Assembly (NCBI RefSeq): GCF_021341665.1
Contig: NZ_JAJTTH010000017.1
Span: forward strand, 1-60,354
Length of the DNA: 60,354 bases
Direction of reading: 5' to 3'
Origin: Pseudomonas sp. Au-Pse12
Lineage (GTDB): Bacteria; Pseudomonadota; Gammaproteobacteria; Pseudomonadales; Pseudomonadaceae
The notes under the pieces were generated by a model. It was not told where the DNA came from and made no database searches. It saw nothing but the letters and a program-made list of their open reading frames with translations. Position numbers and translations under genes: made by a program. Shown here piece after piece: positions 1 through 10,024 of the stretch. Each line of letters begins with the position of its first letter. Position 1 is the first letter of the stretch.

Positions 1-91
1 CTCTGCTGCAGTCTGCTCAGCCAGGCTGCCACCGCTCTGTGACAGTGCTAAGGTTCCGCCCTAGCTTTTTGCATTCTCCAAGGAAGCCTTT

Positions 92-3000
92 ATGCCGGAC
101 GCCTCGTCCCTCAACCCTGGTTTCATGGTGGTTCACGGTAACCGCCTGGACGAGTTGCGCAGCCTGGTGGTCAGCTGGATGCGGCGTTACCCCCTGGCGC
201 CTCTGGAAAATGAAATTGCCCTGGTACAGAGCAACGGCATCGCTCAATGGCTGAAGCTGGCCCTGGCCGAAGACCCCGAAGTGGATGACAGCGGAGGCTG
301 CGGAATCGCCGCAGCCATCGACGTGCAATTGCCAGGCAGCTTCATGTGGCAGTTGTATCGCCTGGTATTGGGACGAGACGAGATCCCGCCCAAATCCCTG
401 CTGGATAAAGCCCCGCTGACCTGGCGTCTGATGCGCCTGCTGCCGGAATTGATCGATGAGCCGCATTTCGAACCCCTGCAACGTTTCCTGACCCACGACA
501 GCGATCTGCGCAAGCGCTATCAGCTGGCGGAGCGCCTGGCCGACTTGTTCGACCAATACCAGGTATATCGGGCCGACTGGCTGGAAGACTGGGCCGCCGG
601 CCGCCACCAACTGCGCAATGGCCGCGGTGAAACCAAGGCGCTGACTCCAGCCAACTGCTGGCAGGCCGAACTGTGGCGCGCGCTGTTGCTGGATGTCGGC
701 ACCGAAGGCATGGCCCAGAGTCGCGCCGGCGTTCACCAGCGCTTTATCGAGCGGATCAACCACTTGACGGTCGCGCCCAGCGGCCTGCCTTCCCGAGTGA
801 TTGTTTTTGGTATTTCCTCGTTGCCAGCCCAGGCACTGGAAGCACTGGCCGGATTGGCCCGCTTCAGCCAGGTGCTGCTTTGTGTGCACAACCCTTGTCG
901 CCATCACTGGGCCGATATCGTTGCCGACAAGGACCTGCTGCGCCACCAGTACAAGCGCCAGGCCCGCAAGGCCGGAATGCCCCTGGCCCTGGACCCGCAA
1001 ACCCTGCACCAGCACGCCCATCCACTGCTGGCCGCGTGGGGCAAGCAGGGCCGTGACTACATCAACCTGCTGGACAGTTACGATGACCCCAACAGCTATC
1101 GCAGCGCCTTTCGTGATGGCCGGATCGACCTGTTCAGCGAGAGCCCGCCGGCCAGCATGCTCCAGCAATTGCAGGACGATATTCTCGAACTGCGCCCACT
1201 GAATGAAACCCGCGAACTGTGGCCGCCAGTCGATATCCAGCACGACCTGTCGATCCGTTTTCACATTGCCCATAGCGCCCAGCGAGAAGTGGAGATCCTC
1301 CACGACCAGCTCCTCGCGCGTTTCAGTGCCGAGCCTGATCTGCGGCCCCGGGATGTGATCGTCATGGTCCCGGATATCGACAGCTACGCCCCGCATATTC
1401 GTGCGGTGTTCGGCCAGTTGGAGCGTGATGACCGGCGCTTCATTCCCTTCACCCTCACCGACCAGGGCCAGCGGGGTCGCGATCCGCTGCTGATCGCCGT
1501 TGAACACCTGTTGAAACTTCCGGACAGCCGCTTTCCAGTCAGTGAAATCCTCGACCTGCTGGATGTTCCCGCCTTGCGTGCGCGTTTCGGCGTCGACGAA
1601 GCCGACCTGCCGACCCTGCATCGCTGGATTGAAGGCGCCGGTATCCGCTGGGGAATGAATGCCGAACAGCGTGCCGAACTGGGGCTGCCTCCGGAGCTGG
1701 AGCAGAACAGCTGGCGTTTCGGCCTGCGGCGCATGCTCCTGGGGTACGCCGTCGGCCGCTCCGACGCCTGTGACGGGATCGAACCCTATGATGAAATCGG
1801 TGGCTTGGATGCGGCCCTGATCGGCCCGTTGGTCGCCCTGCTCGATGCCCTGCAGGTCGCCTACCAACAGCTCACTCAGCCTGCGCCTCCAGCGGAGTGG
1901 GGAGAGCGCCTGCATGACGTGCTGGAACAGTTTTTCCTCGCCAGTACCGAGCACGACGACTACCTGCTGGGGCAGCTCGACGACCTGCGCGAAACCTGGC
2001 TGGAAACCTGCGAGTCGGTGGGCCTGCAAGACCCGCTGCCGTTGACCGTGGTTCGTGAAGCCTGGCTGGCCGGGCTCGATCAGGGCCGCCTGTCCCAACG
2101 TTTCCTCGCCGGAGCGGTGAACTTCTGCACCTTGATGCCGATGCGCGCCATCCCCTTCAAACTGGTGTGCCTGCTGGGCATGAACGACGGCGATTACCCA
2201 AGGGCGCAGCCGCCCCTGGATTTCGACCTGATGGGCAGCGACTACCGCCCCGGCGACCGTTCGCGGCGTGAGGACGACCGTTACCTGCTGCTCGAAGCAC
2301 TGCTGTCGGCTCGCGACCAACTGTACGTCAGCTGGGTTGGCCGCAGCATTCGCGACAACAGCGAACGCCCTGCCTCGGTGCTGATCGGCCAACTGCGCGA
2401 TCACCTGGCCAGCGGCTGGCGGCTGCCCGATGAACAAGATGCGTTGCTGGACGCCCTGACCCAGGAGCACCCGCTGCAACCCTTCAGTGCCCGCTACTTC
2501 CATGACAGCGATGGGCTGTTCAGCTATGCCCGTGAATGGCAGGTGCTGCACCAGGTCCGAGACGAACAGGGCGAAGTCGAGCGCCTGGAACCCTATGTCC
2601 AGGACGAGCCCCTGAGCCTGGCCCAGTTGCAGGATTTCCTGCGCAACCCGGTGCGGCACTTCTTCAGCCAGCGGCTCAAGGTGTTCTTCGAAGCCATGGA
2701 AGCTCCGCTGGCCGACGAAGAGCCGTTCGTGCTCGATGCCCTGCAACGCTACAGCCTCAGCGACAGCCTGCTGGAAGCGGCGTTGAGCGATGCCGGGCAG
2801 CCGGAGCAAGCCTTGCAGGCTCAGGCTCAGCGGCTGCAAGCCAGCGGCCTGTTGCCCATGGCCGGTTTTGGTGAGTGCCTGCAACGCGAATTGATGGAGC
2901 CCCTGCCCGGTCTGCTGCAGCGTTACCGGCAATTGCTCGACCTGTGGCCGACCCCGGTCACCAGTGCGCTGCCGGTCAGCCTGGAGCTGCAGGGCGTGCG

Positions 3001-3544
3001 CCTGGAAGGTTGGTTGAGTGGCCTGCACCAGCGGGCGGATGGCGGGTTGTTGGCCGTGAGCGCGATTCCCAATGGCATCGGCTCGACCAAGACCCGTAAA
3101 TGGCACCGGCTGATCAAACCGTGGGTCAATCACCTGCTGGCCTGTGCCAGTGGTTACTCCCTGACCACCGCACTGGTGGCCAGCGATGACAGCCTGTTGC
3201 TGCCGCCGCTGGAACAGGACGTGGCCCGGCAGATTCTCGGCAACCTGCTGCAGGCCTGGCAGGCCGGCATGCGCCAGCCCCTGCCGGTGGCGATCAAGAC
3301 CGCCTTTGCCTGGCTCGGCCAGAGCGATCCGGACAAAGCCTCGGCCGCCGCCCGCAAGGCCTACGACGGCGACGGCCAGAACAGCGAGGGCGAGCGCCGG
3401 CAAAGCCCGGCCCTGGCCCGCCAGTTCGCCGATTACAACGCCCTGATCGCTGATGAAACCTTCAGCGGTTGGGCCGAGACACTCTATCGACCCCTGTTGA
3501 GCGCCCCCTGGCGTTCGGCCCTCGGCGAGGAGGCCGGCGCATGA
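92..3544 (+). CDS. recC: RecC, gamma subunit of exodeoxyribonuclease V (RecBCD)
   Basis: RecC is the chi-recognising scaffold subunit of the RecBCD helicase-nuclease, which processes DNA double-strand ends in the cytoplasm. The product is 1150 residues, close to the family length of about 1120. It opens with the family-typical segment PGFMVVHGNRLDELR, followed by NEIALVQSNGIAQWL. The ATG at 92 follows AGGAAG at 81-86 with a 5-base gap, which fixes the start. The stop overlaps the recB start (ATGA), so the subunits are probably translationally coupled. The gene order recC-recB-recD is the one usual in Pseudomonas. The first 91 bases of the window hold no gene I can support. Confidence 0.96.
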   Translation: MPDASSLNPGFMVVHGNRLDELRSLVVSWMRRYPLAPLENEIALVQSNGIAQWLKLALAEDPEVDDSGGCGIAAAIDVQLPGSFMWQLYRLVLGRDEIPPKSLLDKAPLTWRLMRLLPELIDEPHFEPLQRFLTHDSDLRKRYQLAERLADLFDQYQVYRADWLEDWAAGRHQLRNGRGETKALTPANCWQAELWRALLLDVGTEGMAQSRAGVHQRFIERINHLTVAPSGLPSRVIVFGISSLPAQALEALAGLARFSQVLLCVHNPCRHHWADIVADKDLLRHQYKRQARKAGMPLALDPQTLHQHAHPLLAAWGKQGRDYINLLDSYDDPNSYRSAFRDGRIDLFSESPPASMLQQLQDDILELRPLNETRELWPPVDIQHDLSIRFHIAHSAQREVEILHDQLLARFSAEPDLRPRDVIVMVPDIDSYAPHIRAVFGQLERDDRRFIPFTLTDQGQRGRDPLLIAVEHLLKLPDSRFPVSEILDLLDVPALRARFGVDEADLPTLHRWIEGAGIRWGMNAEQRAELGLPPELEQNSWRFGLRRMLLGYAVGRSDACDGIEPYDEIGGLDAALIGPLVALLDALQVAYQQLTQPAPPAEWGERLHDVLEQFFLASTEHDDYLLGQLDDLRETWLETCESVGLQDPLPLTVVREAWLAGLDQGRLSQRFLAGAVNFCTLMPMRAIPFKLVCLLGMNDGDYPRAQPPLDFDLMGSDYRPGDRSRREDDRYLLLEALLSARDQLYVSWVGRSIRDNSERPASVLIGQLRDHLASGWRLPDEQDALLDALTQEHPLQPFSARYFHDSDGLFSYAREWQVLHQVRDEQGEVERLEPYVQDEPLSLAQLQDFLRNPVRHFFSQRLKVFFEAMEAPLADEEPFVLDALQRYSLSDSLLEAALSDAGQPEQALQAQAQRLQASGLLPMAGFGECLQRELMEPLPGLLQRYRQLLDLWPTPVTSALPVSLELQGVRLEGWLSGLHQRADGGLLAVSAIPNGIGSTKTRKWHRLIKPWVNHLLACASGYSLTTALVASDDSLLLPPLEQDVARQILGNLLQAWQAGMRQPLPVAIKTAFAWLGQSDPDKASAAARKAYDGDGQNSEGERRQSPALARQFADYNALIADETFSGWAETLYRPLLSAPWRSALGEEAGA

Positions 3545-6500
3545 CTCGACAAGCTCCCCTGGCCCTGGCTTTTCCCCTGCGTGGCAGCCAACTGATCGAG
3601 GCCAGCGCCGGTACCGGCAAGACCTTCACCATCTCCGCGCTCTACCTGCGCCTGGTACTGGGCCATGGCGGCGATGCTGCCGGCTTCGGGCGTGAATTGC
3701 TGCCGCCACAGATCCTGGTCGTGACCTTTACCGATGCTGCCACCAAGGAGCTGCGCGAGCGCATTCGTACCCGGCTGGCGGAAGCCGCACGCTTCTTTCG
3801 CGATGAAACCAGCGCCCCCGATGGGCTGATTGTCGAGCTGCGCGAGCAATACCCCGCCGAGCAGTGGGCCGCCTGTGCCAACCGCCTCGACATCGCCGCG
3901 CAATGGATGGACGAAGCAGCGGTTTCGACCATCCACAGTTGGTGCCAGCGTATGTTGCGCGAGCACGCCTTCGACAGCGGCAGCCTGTTCACCCAGACCC
4001 TGGAAACCGATCACAGCGACTTGCTGGGCCAGGTCCTGCGTGATTACTGGCGGCTGTTCTGCTACCCGCTGCAGGGCGACGCGCTGAACTGGGTGCGCAG
4101 CAACTGGGTGGGCCCGGCGGAACTCATGCCCCGGGTGCGCGCGATGTTCGGTAGCGAGCGCCGGGACACCTCCGAGCAGACGCCCGGTGAGTTGATCGAA
4201 GCCTGCCTGCAGGAGCGGCGTGCGGCCCTGGTCCAGATCAAGGCGCCCTGGCGCCAATGGGCAGTGGAGCTGCGGGAGATCTGCCTGCAAGGCGTGGCCA
4301 GCAAAAGCGTCGACGGGCGCAAGATGCAGGCGCGCTTCTTCGAGCCCTGGTTCGAAAAGATCACCGCCTGGGCGGAGGACGAGTCCGTCGAGCAACTGGA
4401 CATTGGCACTGGTTTCACCCGCCTGACCCCTGAAGGCATGAGCGAGGCCTGGAAGGGCGCAGCCCCCGATCACCCCGGGCTCGACGCGATGGCCGAGCTC
4501 AAGGCCAGCCTCGATGCCTTGCCCAGCCCCGACGCGGCCGTGCTACTGCACGCTGCGCACTGGGTGGGTGAGCGCTTCGAAGAAGAGAAACGGCGCCGCG
4601 CCGAAATGGGTTTCGACGACATGCTGCTGCGTCTCGACGGCGCCCTGCAGAGCGACGGCGGCGAACGCCTGGCGACCTTGATTCGCGAGCAGTTCCCGGT
4701 GGCCCTGATCGATGAATTCCAGGACACCGACCCGGTGCAGTACCGGATCTTCGAAAGCATCTACCGCATCGAGGCCAATGACCCCGACACCGGTCTGTTC
4801 CTGATCGGCGACCCCAAGCAGGCGATCTACGCCTTCCGTGGCGCCGACATCTACACCTACCTGCGGGCGCGCCAGGCCACCCGTGGGCGCCTGCACACCC
4901 TGGGTACCAACTTCCGCTCCAGCCAGGCCATGGTCAGCGCGGTCAACCATGTGTTCCTGCAAGCCGAACAGCGGCCGCAGGGGCAGGGCGCCTTTCTGTT
5001 TCGCGAGGCCGACGGCGAGAACCCGGTGCCGTTTCTGGCCGTGGCCGCCCAGGGTCGCAAGGAGCAGCTGCAGGTCGATGGCCAGCCAGTGCCGGCGCTG
5101 AACTTCTGGCAATTGCCTTTGGAGCAGCCGTTGTCCGGGGCGCAGTACCGTCAGCATCAGGCCGCGGCCTGTGCCAGTGCGATTGTCGAGTTGCTCAATG
5201 GTGGCCAGCAGGGGCGCAGCGGCTTTGTTCGTGAAGCGCAGGCCCTCCAGGGCTTGCTGCCGGCGGACATCGCGATCCTGGTGCGCGATGGCAAGGAGGC
5301 CCAGGCCGTGCGTGGCGAGTTGGCCGCCCGTGGGGTGCGTAGCGTGTACCTCTCGGACAAGGACTCGGTGTTTGCCGCCCAGGAAGCCCGGGACCTGCTG
5401 GTCTGGCTCAAGGCCTGCGCCGAGCCCGATGTGGAACGGCCGCTGCGCGCCGCCCTGGCGTCCCTGACCCTGAACCTGCCGCTGTGGGAGCTGGAACGGC
5501 TCAACCAGGACGAATTGGCCTGGGAAGCGCGGGTCATGCAGTTCCGCGGTTACCGGGCGATCTGGCGCAGCCAGGGCGTGCTGCCGATGCTGCGGCGCCT
5601 GCTGCATGATTTCCAGCTGCCCCAGGCGCTGATGGCTCGCAGCGATGGCGAACGGGTGCTGACCAACCTCTTGCACCTGTCGGAGCTGCTGCAGCAAAGC
5701 GCCGCCGAACTGGATGGCGAGCAGGCCCTGATCCGCCACCTGGCCGAGCATCTGGCCTTGTCCGGGCAGGCGGGAGAAGAACAGATCCTGCGCCTGGAAA
5801 GCGATGAACAGCTGGTCAAGGTGGTGACCATCCACAAGTCCAAAGGCCTGGAATACCCCTTGGTGTTCCTGCCCTTCATCTGTTCCACCAAGCCGGTGGA
5901 CGGCAGCCGTTTGCCCCTGCATTACCACGATGCCGCCGGCAAGCCTCAGGTCAGCCTGCGGCCGACTCCGGAACTGATTGCCCTGGCCGATGAAGAGCGC
6001 TTGGCGGAAGACCTGCGGCTGCTCTACGTAGCCCTGACCCGGGCCCAGCACGCCTGCTGGCTGGGAGTTGCCGATCTTAAACGTGGCAATCACAGCCGTT
6101 CAGTGCTGCATCTGTCGGCGCTGGGGTACCTGCTGGGGGGCGGCAATGTGCTGGCTGAATCCAGCGGCTTGCTGCGCTGGCTGCTGGACTTGCAGCAAGG
6201 TTGCGCGGCGATTGGCGTGGCCGAGTTGCCCGCCGCCGATGACCAGCGGTATCAACCCCCACGCAACGAGGCCAGCTTGCTGGCGCCGCTGACGCCTGCG
6301 CGCCGCGCCGCGGAGAACTGGTGGATTGCCTCCTACAGCGCCCTGCGCATCAGCGACACGCTGGGCGCCGGCAGTACCGAGGCGCCGGAAAACCCGCAAG
6401 CGCAGAAACTCTTCGACGACGAGCGGCTGGACCCCGAGGCGCCTCGCGAAACCCTCGCCAGCGGCGGCGATATTCATCGTTTTCCGCGTGGTCCGAACCC

Positions 6501-7248
6501 TGGGACCTTCCTGCACGGCCTGTTGGAATGGGCCGGGGAAGAAGGCTTTAGCGCCACGCCCGAGGCGATCGAGGACGCCATTGCCCGGCGCTGCAACCGC
6601 CGTGGCTGGCAGGGCTGGATCCCGACCCTGAGCGACTGGCTGCAGCACCTGCTGCAAGCGCCGCTGCCCCTGGGCGAGGGGCAGGCGCCGGTGGTGCTCG
6701 GGCAACTGACCCAGTATCGGGTCGAGATGGAGTTCTGGTTTGCCAGCCACAAGGTCGAGGTGCTCAAGCTTGATGAACTGGTACGCCAGCAGACTCACCA
6801 GGGCGCGCCCCGGGTCACCGCCGAAGCGGTATTGCTCAACGGCATGTTCAAGGGCTTTATCGACCTGACCTTCGAACATCAGGGCCGCTATTACGTGGCC
6901 GACTACAAATCCAACTGGCTGGGCGCGGACGACGCGGCCTACACCGAGCAGGCCATGGAACAATCGATTCTCGACAACCGCTACGACCTGCAATACGTGC
7001 TGTACCTGCTGGCCCTGCATCGTCAGCTCAAGGCACGGCTGGCCGATTACGACTACGACCGCCATGTTGGTGGCGCCCTGTACCTGTTCCTGCGGGGCAC
7101 CCGTGCTGCCAGCCTGGGCGCCTACTTCGCCCGGCCGCCACGGCAGTTGATCGAGCGCCTGGACCGAATGTTCCAGGGCCAGCCTGAGCCGCATAAGCCC
7201 GAACCGCCCAAGCCCGAGCCCGCCTGGGAGCAGGGAGTGCTGTTATGA
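3541..7248 (+). CDS. recB: RecB, beta subunit of exodeoxyribonuclease V
   Basis: RecB is the 3'-5' helicase and nuclease subunit of RecBCD. The 1235-residue product has a UvrD-type Walker A (EASAGTGKTFT) near residue 22 and the helicase motifs LIDEFQDTDP and VVTIHKSKGLEYP. A C-terminal RecB-family nuclease domain carries an Asp in GFIDL (residue 1108) and the DYKSN motif (Asp1121, Lys1123), which match the catalytic Asp-Asp-Lys set of the family. The reading frame opens upstream, but the ATG at 3541 overlapping the recC stop is the sensible start. The recD ATG overlaps its stop in turn. A proline- and lysine-rich tail (EPHKPEPPKPEP) precedes the end. Confidence 0.96.
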   Translation: MTRQAPLALAFPLRGSQLIEASAGTGKTFTISALYLRLVLGHGGDAAGFGRELLPPQILVVTFTDAATKELRERIRTRLAEAARFFRDETSAPDGLIVELREQYPAEQWAACANRLDIAAQWMDEAAVSTIHSWCQRMLREHAFDSGSLFTQTLETDHSDLLGQVLRDYWRLFCYPLQGDALNWVRSNWVGPAELMPRVRAMFGSERRDTSEQTPGELIEACLQERRAALVQIKAPWRQWAVELREICLQGVASKSVDGRKMQARFFEPWFEKITAWAEDESVEQLDIGTGFTRLTPEGMSEAWKGAAPDHPGLDAMAELKASLDALPSPDAAVLLHAAHWVGERFEEEKRRRAEMGFDDMLLRLDGALQSDGGERLATLIREQFPVALIDEFQDTDPVQYRIFESIYRIEANDPDTGLFLIGDPKQAIYAFRGADIYTYLRARQATRGRLHTLGTNFRSSQAMVSAVNHVFLQAEQRPQGQGAFLFREADGENPVPFLAVAAQGRKEQLQVDGQPVPALNFWQLPLEQPLSGAQYRQHQAAACASAIVELLNGGQQGRSGFVREAQALQGLLPADIAILVRDGKEAQAVRGELAARGVRSVYLSDKDSVFAAQEARDLLVWLKACAEPDVERPLRAALASLTLNLPLWELERLNQDELAWEARVMQFRGYRAIWRSQGVLPMLRRLLHDFQLPQALMARSDGERVLTNLLHLSELLQQSAAELDGEQALIRHLAEHLALSGQAGEEQILRLESDEQLVKVVTIHKSKGLEYPLVFLPFICSTKPVDGSRLPLHYHDAAGKPQVSLRPTPELIALADEERLAEDLRLLYVALTRAQHACWLGVADLKRGNHSRSVLHLSALGYLLGGGNVLAESSGLLRWLLDLQQGCAAIGVAELPAADDQRYQPPRNEASLLAPLTPARRAAENWWIASYSALRISDTLGAGSTEAPENPQAQKLFDDERLDPEAPRETLASGGDIHRFPRGPNPGTFLHGLLEWAGEEGFSATPEAIEDAIARRCNRRGWQGWIPTLSDWLQHLLQAPLPLGEGQAPVVLGQLTQYRVEMEFWFASHKVEVLKLDELVRQQTHQGAPRVTAEAVLLNGMFKGFIDLTFEHQGRYYVADYKSNWLGADDAAYTEQAMEQSILDNRYDLQYVLYLLALHRQLKARLADYDYDRHVGGALYLFLRGTRAASLGAYFARPPRQLIERLDRMFQGQPEPHKPEPPKPEPAWEQGVLL

Positions 7249-9326
7249 CCCAAGACCTGTTTGCTGCCCAGGACGAGGCCGTGCAACCGGCCTTCGACCT
7301 GGCGCCCCTGAACCGCGCCGACGACCTGCTGCTGTTGCTCGAACGCTGGGTCGAGCGCGGCTGGCTGCGCTCCCTGGATCGGGCCTTTGTCGGCTTCCTG
7401 CATGAGCTGGACCCGGGCTGCGACCCGCTGGTGCTGATGGCCGCGGCCCTGACCAGCCATCAACTGGGGCACGGGCATGTCTGCCTGGACCTGTTCGAAA
7501 CCCTCAAGGAGCCGGACTTCGCCCTCTCGTTGCCCCCCGAAGGCGACGCACAAAGCGGCGCCCCGGTGCTGCCGTCCCAGGTGCTGGCGGGGCTGGAAGG
7601 GGCTCATTGGTGCAAGGTCCTGGCCGGTAGCCGCCTGGTGGCCCTGGCGGCCGATCACGGTGATGTATCCCGGCAACGGCCGCTGGTGCTGTCCGGCAAA
7701 CGCCTGTACCTGCGCCGCTACTGGGCCTATGAGCGGCGCATCGACAATGCCCTGCGTCAACGCCTGGCGGTCACCGAGGCCACCCCGGAAAACCTGTCCC
7801 AGCGCCTCGACGGGCTGTTCGGTGTGGCCCGGGCCAGCGGCCGCATCGACTGGCAGAAACTCGCCTGTGCCCTGGCCACTCGCGGCGCCTTCAGCATCAT
7901 CACGGGCGGCCCCGGCACCGGCAAGACCACCACCGTGGTGCGTCTTTTGGCCTTGCTCCAGGGCCCGGCGGTGGAGGCCCGCAAGCCGCTGCGCATTCGT
8001 CTGGCGGCGCCCACCGGCAAGGCCGCGGCGCGCCTGACCGAGTCCATCAGCCTGCAAGTGCGCTCCCTGGCGGTGCCGGACGACGTGCGGGAAATGATCC
8101 CCAGCGAGGTGACCACCGTGCACCGCTTGCTGGGCAATCGCCCGGGCACCCGGCATTTTCGCCACCACGCCGGCAATCGCCTGCCCTTGGATGTCCTGGT
8201 GGTGGACGAAGCCTCGATGATCGACCTGGAAATGATGGCCAACCTGCTGGACGCGCTGCCCATCCATGCGCGCCTGGTGCTGCTGGGGGACAAGGACCAG
8301 TTGGCCTCGGTGGAAGCCGGCGCGGTGCTGGGCGACCTGTGCCGGGATGCCGAAGCCGGCTGGTACAACCCGCAGACCCGGGCCTGGCTGGAGGCGGTCA
8401 GTGGCGAGGACCTGGGGGCCAGTGGTCTGCAGCAAGACAGCGCTCACCAGCATCCGCTGGCGCAGCAGGTGGTGATGCTGCGCCATTCCCGGCGCTTCGG
8501 CGAAGGCAGCGGCATTGGCCAGCTGGCGCGCTGGGTCAACCAGCAGCAGGCCGACGAGGCCCGGCGCCTGCTGGCGGCCCGCAGCCACGCCGACCTGTAT
8601 GGCCTGAGCCTCAAGGGCGAGCAGGACCGGGCTCTGGAGCGCTTGCTGCTGGAGGGCCACGGCGAGGGGCCGCAAGGTTACCGGCACTACTTGAATGTGC
8701 TGCGCACCCAGCGTCCGCCGCTGGGCACCGTGCTGGAGGATCGGCGCTGGACCGACTGGGCGCGCGATGTTCTGCAGGCGTTCGACCGCTTCCAGCTGCT
8801 GTGCGCGGTGCGCAAGGGGCCCTGGGGCGTCGAAGGCCTGAACCTGCGGATCACCCAGGCGCTGTTCAAGGCCCGGCTGATCGACAGTGACCAGCAATGG
8901 TACGAAGGCCGCCCGGTGCTGATGACCCGTAACGATTACGGCCTGGGGCTGATGAATGGCGATATCGGCATCGCCCTGAAACTGCCGGAGCAGGAAGGCC
9001 CGGAGGCGGGGCGGCAGGTGCTGCGCGTGGCCTTTCCGCGCAACGACGGCCAGGGCGGAGTACGCCTGGTGCTGCCCAGCCGGCTCAATGATGTGGAAAC
9101 CGTCTACGCCATGACCGTGCACAAGTCCCAGGGCTCGGAGTTCGCCCATACGGCATTGATCCTGCCCGACGCCTTGAACCCGGTGCTGACCAAGGAGCTG
9201 ATCTACACCGGCATCACCCGGGCCAAGGATTGGTTCAGCCTGATCGAGCCCCGCGCCGGAGTCTTCGAGGAAGCGGTGCGGCGCAAGGTCAAGCGCCTCA
9301 GTGGGCTGATGCTGGAGTTGGACTGA
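7245..9326 (+). CDS. recD: RecD, alpha subunit of exodeoxyribonuclease V
   Basis: RecD is the 5'-3' helicase of RecBCD and regulates the complex at chi. The product is 693 residues. It carries a superfamily-1 Walker A (GGPGTGKTTT, about residues 221-230), a Walker B (VVDEASMIDLE) and a C-terminal motif (AMTVHKSQGSEF) followed by YTGITRAK. Its ATG overlaps the recB stop by 4 bp, completing a tightly coupled three-gene operon. Nothing looks degenerate. Confidence 0.95.
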   Translation: MTQDLFAAQDEAVQPAFDLAPLNRADDLLLLLERWVERGWLRSLDRAFVGFLHELDPGCDPLVLMAAALTSHQLGHGHVCLDLFETLKEPDFALSLPPEGDAQSGAPVLPSQVLAGLEGAHWCKVLAGSRLVALAADHGDVSRQRPLVLSGKRLYLRRYWAYERRIDNALRQRLAVTEATPENLSQRLDGLFGVARASGRIDWQKLACALATRGAFSIITGGPGTGKTTTVVRLLALLQGPAVEARKPLRIRLAAPTGKAAARLTESISLQVRSLAVPDDVREMIPSEVTTVHRLLGNRPGTRHFRHHAGNRLPLDVLVVDEASMIDLEMMANLLDALPIHARLVLLGDKDQLASVEAGAVLGDLCRDAEAGWYNPQTRAWLEAVSGEDLGASGLQQDSAHQHPLAQQVVMLRHSRRFGEGSGIGQLARWVNQQQADEARRLLAARSHADLYGLSLKGEQDRALERLLLEGHGEGPQGYRHYLNVLRTQRPPLGTVLEDRRWTDWARDVLQAFDRFQLLCAVRKGPWGVEGLNLRITQALFKARLIDSDQQWYEGRPVLMTRNDYGLGLMNGDIGIALKLPEQEGPEAGRQVLRVAFPRNDGQGGVRLVLPSRLNDVETVYAMTVHKSQGSEFAHTALILPDALNPVLTKELIYTGITRAKDWFSLIEPRAGVFEEAVRRKVKRLSGLMLELD

Positions 9327-9442
9327 CACCCATGTTTCCGGCTTTTCTCAGGCGTCGTGACAGGGCGCTGGTCTCGCTGAGTTTTCCCGGGCTGTGCTAT
9401 CGTTGCGGCATCATTTCCGTGAAAATCAACGAGAATCCCTGC

Positions 9443-10024
9443 ATGGACGTGGCTGTCTTGAGGACAGAACGCATTTTGGGGTGGAGACAGTGTGTGCTGT
9501 CGACCATTCTCTGCCTGTTCAGCTTGTTGGCCACCGCGCAGTCGGAGCCCGCGGCGACTGCCAGCCTGGCCGAGCAACGGGCCAAGGCGGTGACTCAAGT
9601 GGTGCTGGGCATTCTCAGCTACGCTCGCTGGCCCGTGGAACCTGCGCAACTGCGCCTGTGTGTGGTCGGCCCCACCGAATACACCGATGACTTGCTCAAG
9701 GGCACGACGCAGGCCACGGGGCGACCGGTGGTGGTGCGGCGCCTGCTGGCCAGCAACCCGGCCCTGGCCAGCGAGTGCGATTCCGTCTACGTCGGCAAAC
9801 TGGGTAACGATGAACGCACCCGGCTGTTCAGCTCGCTGACCGGCCAGCCGGTGCTGAGCATCAGCGAGGGCGGTGACCAGTGCACCGTGGGCAGCCTGTT
9901 CTGCCTGCGGGTCAGCGACAGCCAGGTGTCGTTCGAGGTCAACCTGGATTCCGTGGCCCGCAGCGGGGTGAAGATTCACCCCAGCGTGCTGCAACTCTCG
10001 CGTCGTCGCCCGGCGGCCCCATGA
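9443..10024 (+). CDS. yfiR: YfiR, periplasmic repressor of the diguanylate cyclase YfiN
   Basis: YfiR sits in the periplasm and holds the inner-membrane cyclase YfiN inactive; the outer-membrane lipoprotein YfiB relieves this. The 193-residue product begins with a signal-like segment (about residues 16-32) and continues as a DUF4154 domain. Four cysteines at 73, 112, 147 and 154 have the same spacing as the two disulfides described for P. aeruginosa YfiR. I chose the ATG at 9443, preceded by AACGAGAATCCCTGC; a longer frame opens inside recD but would spoil the signal peptide. The stop overlaps the yfiN start (ATGA). Confidence 0.9.
   Translation: MDVAVLRTERILGWRQCVLSTILCLFSLLATAQSEPAATASLAEQRAKAVTQVVLGILSYARWPVEPAQLRLCVVGPTEYTDDLLKGTTQATGRPVVVRRLLASNPALASECDSVYVGKLGNDERTRLFSSLTGQPVLSISEGGDQCTVGSLFCLRVSDSQVSFEVNLDSVARSGVKIHPSVLQLSRRRPAAP

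Noticed and set aside
17..3403. 1128-codon open frame antisense to recC, and similar long antisense frames opposite recB, recD and other genes
   Set aside because: They are mirror frames of GC-rich codon usage, have Gln/Arg/Ala-rich low-information products, no ribosome sites and no family features.
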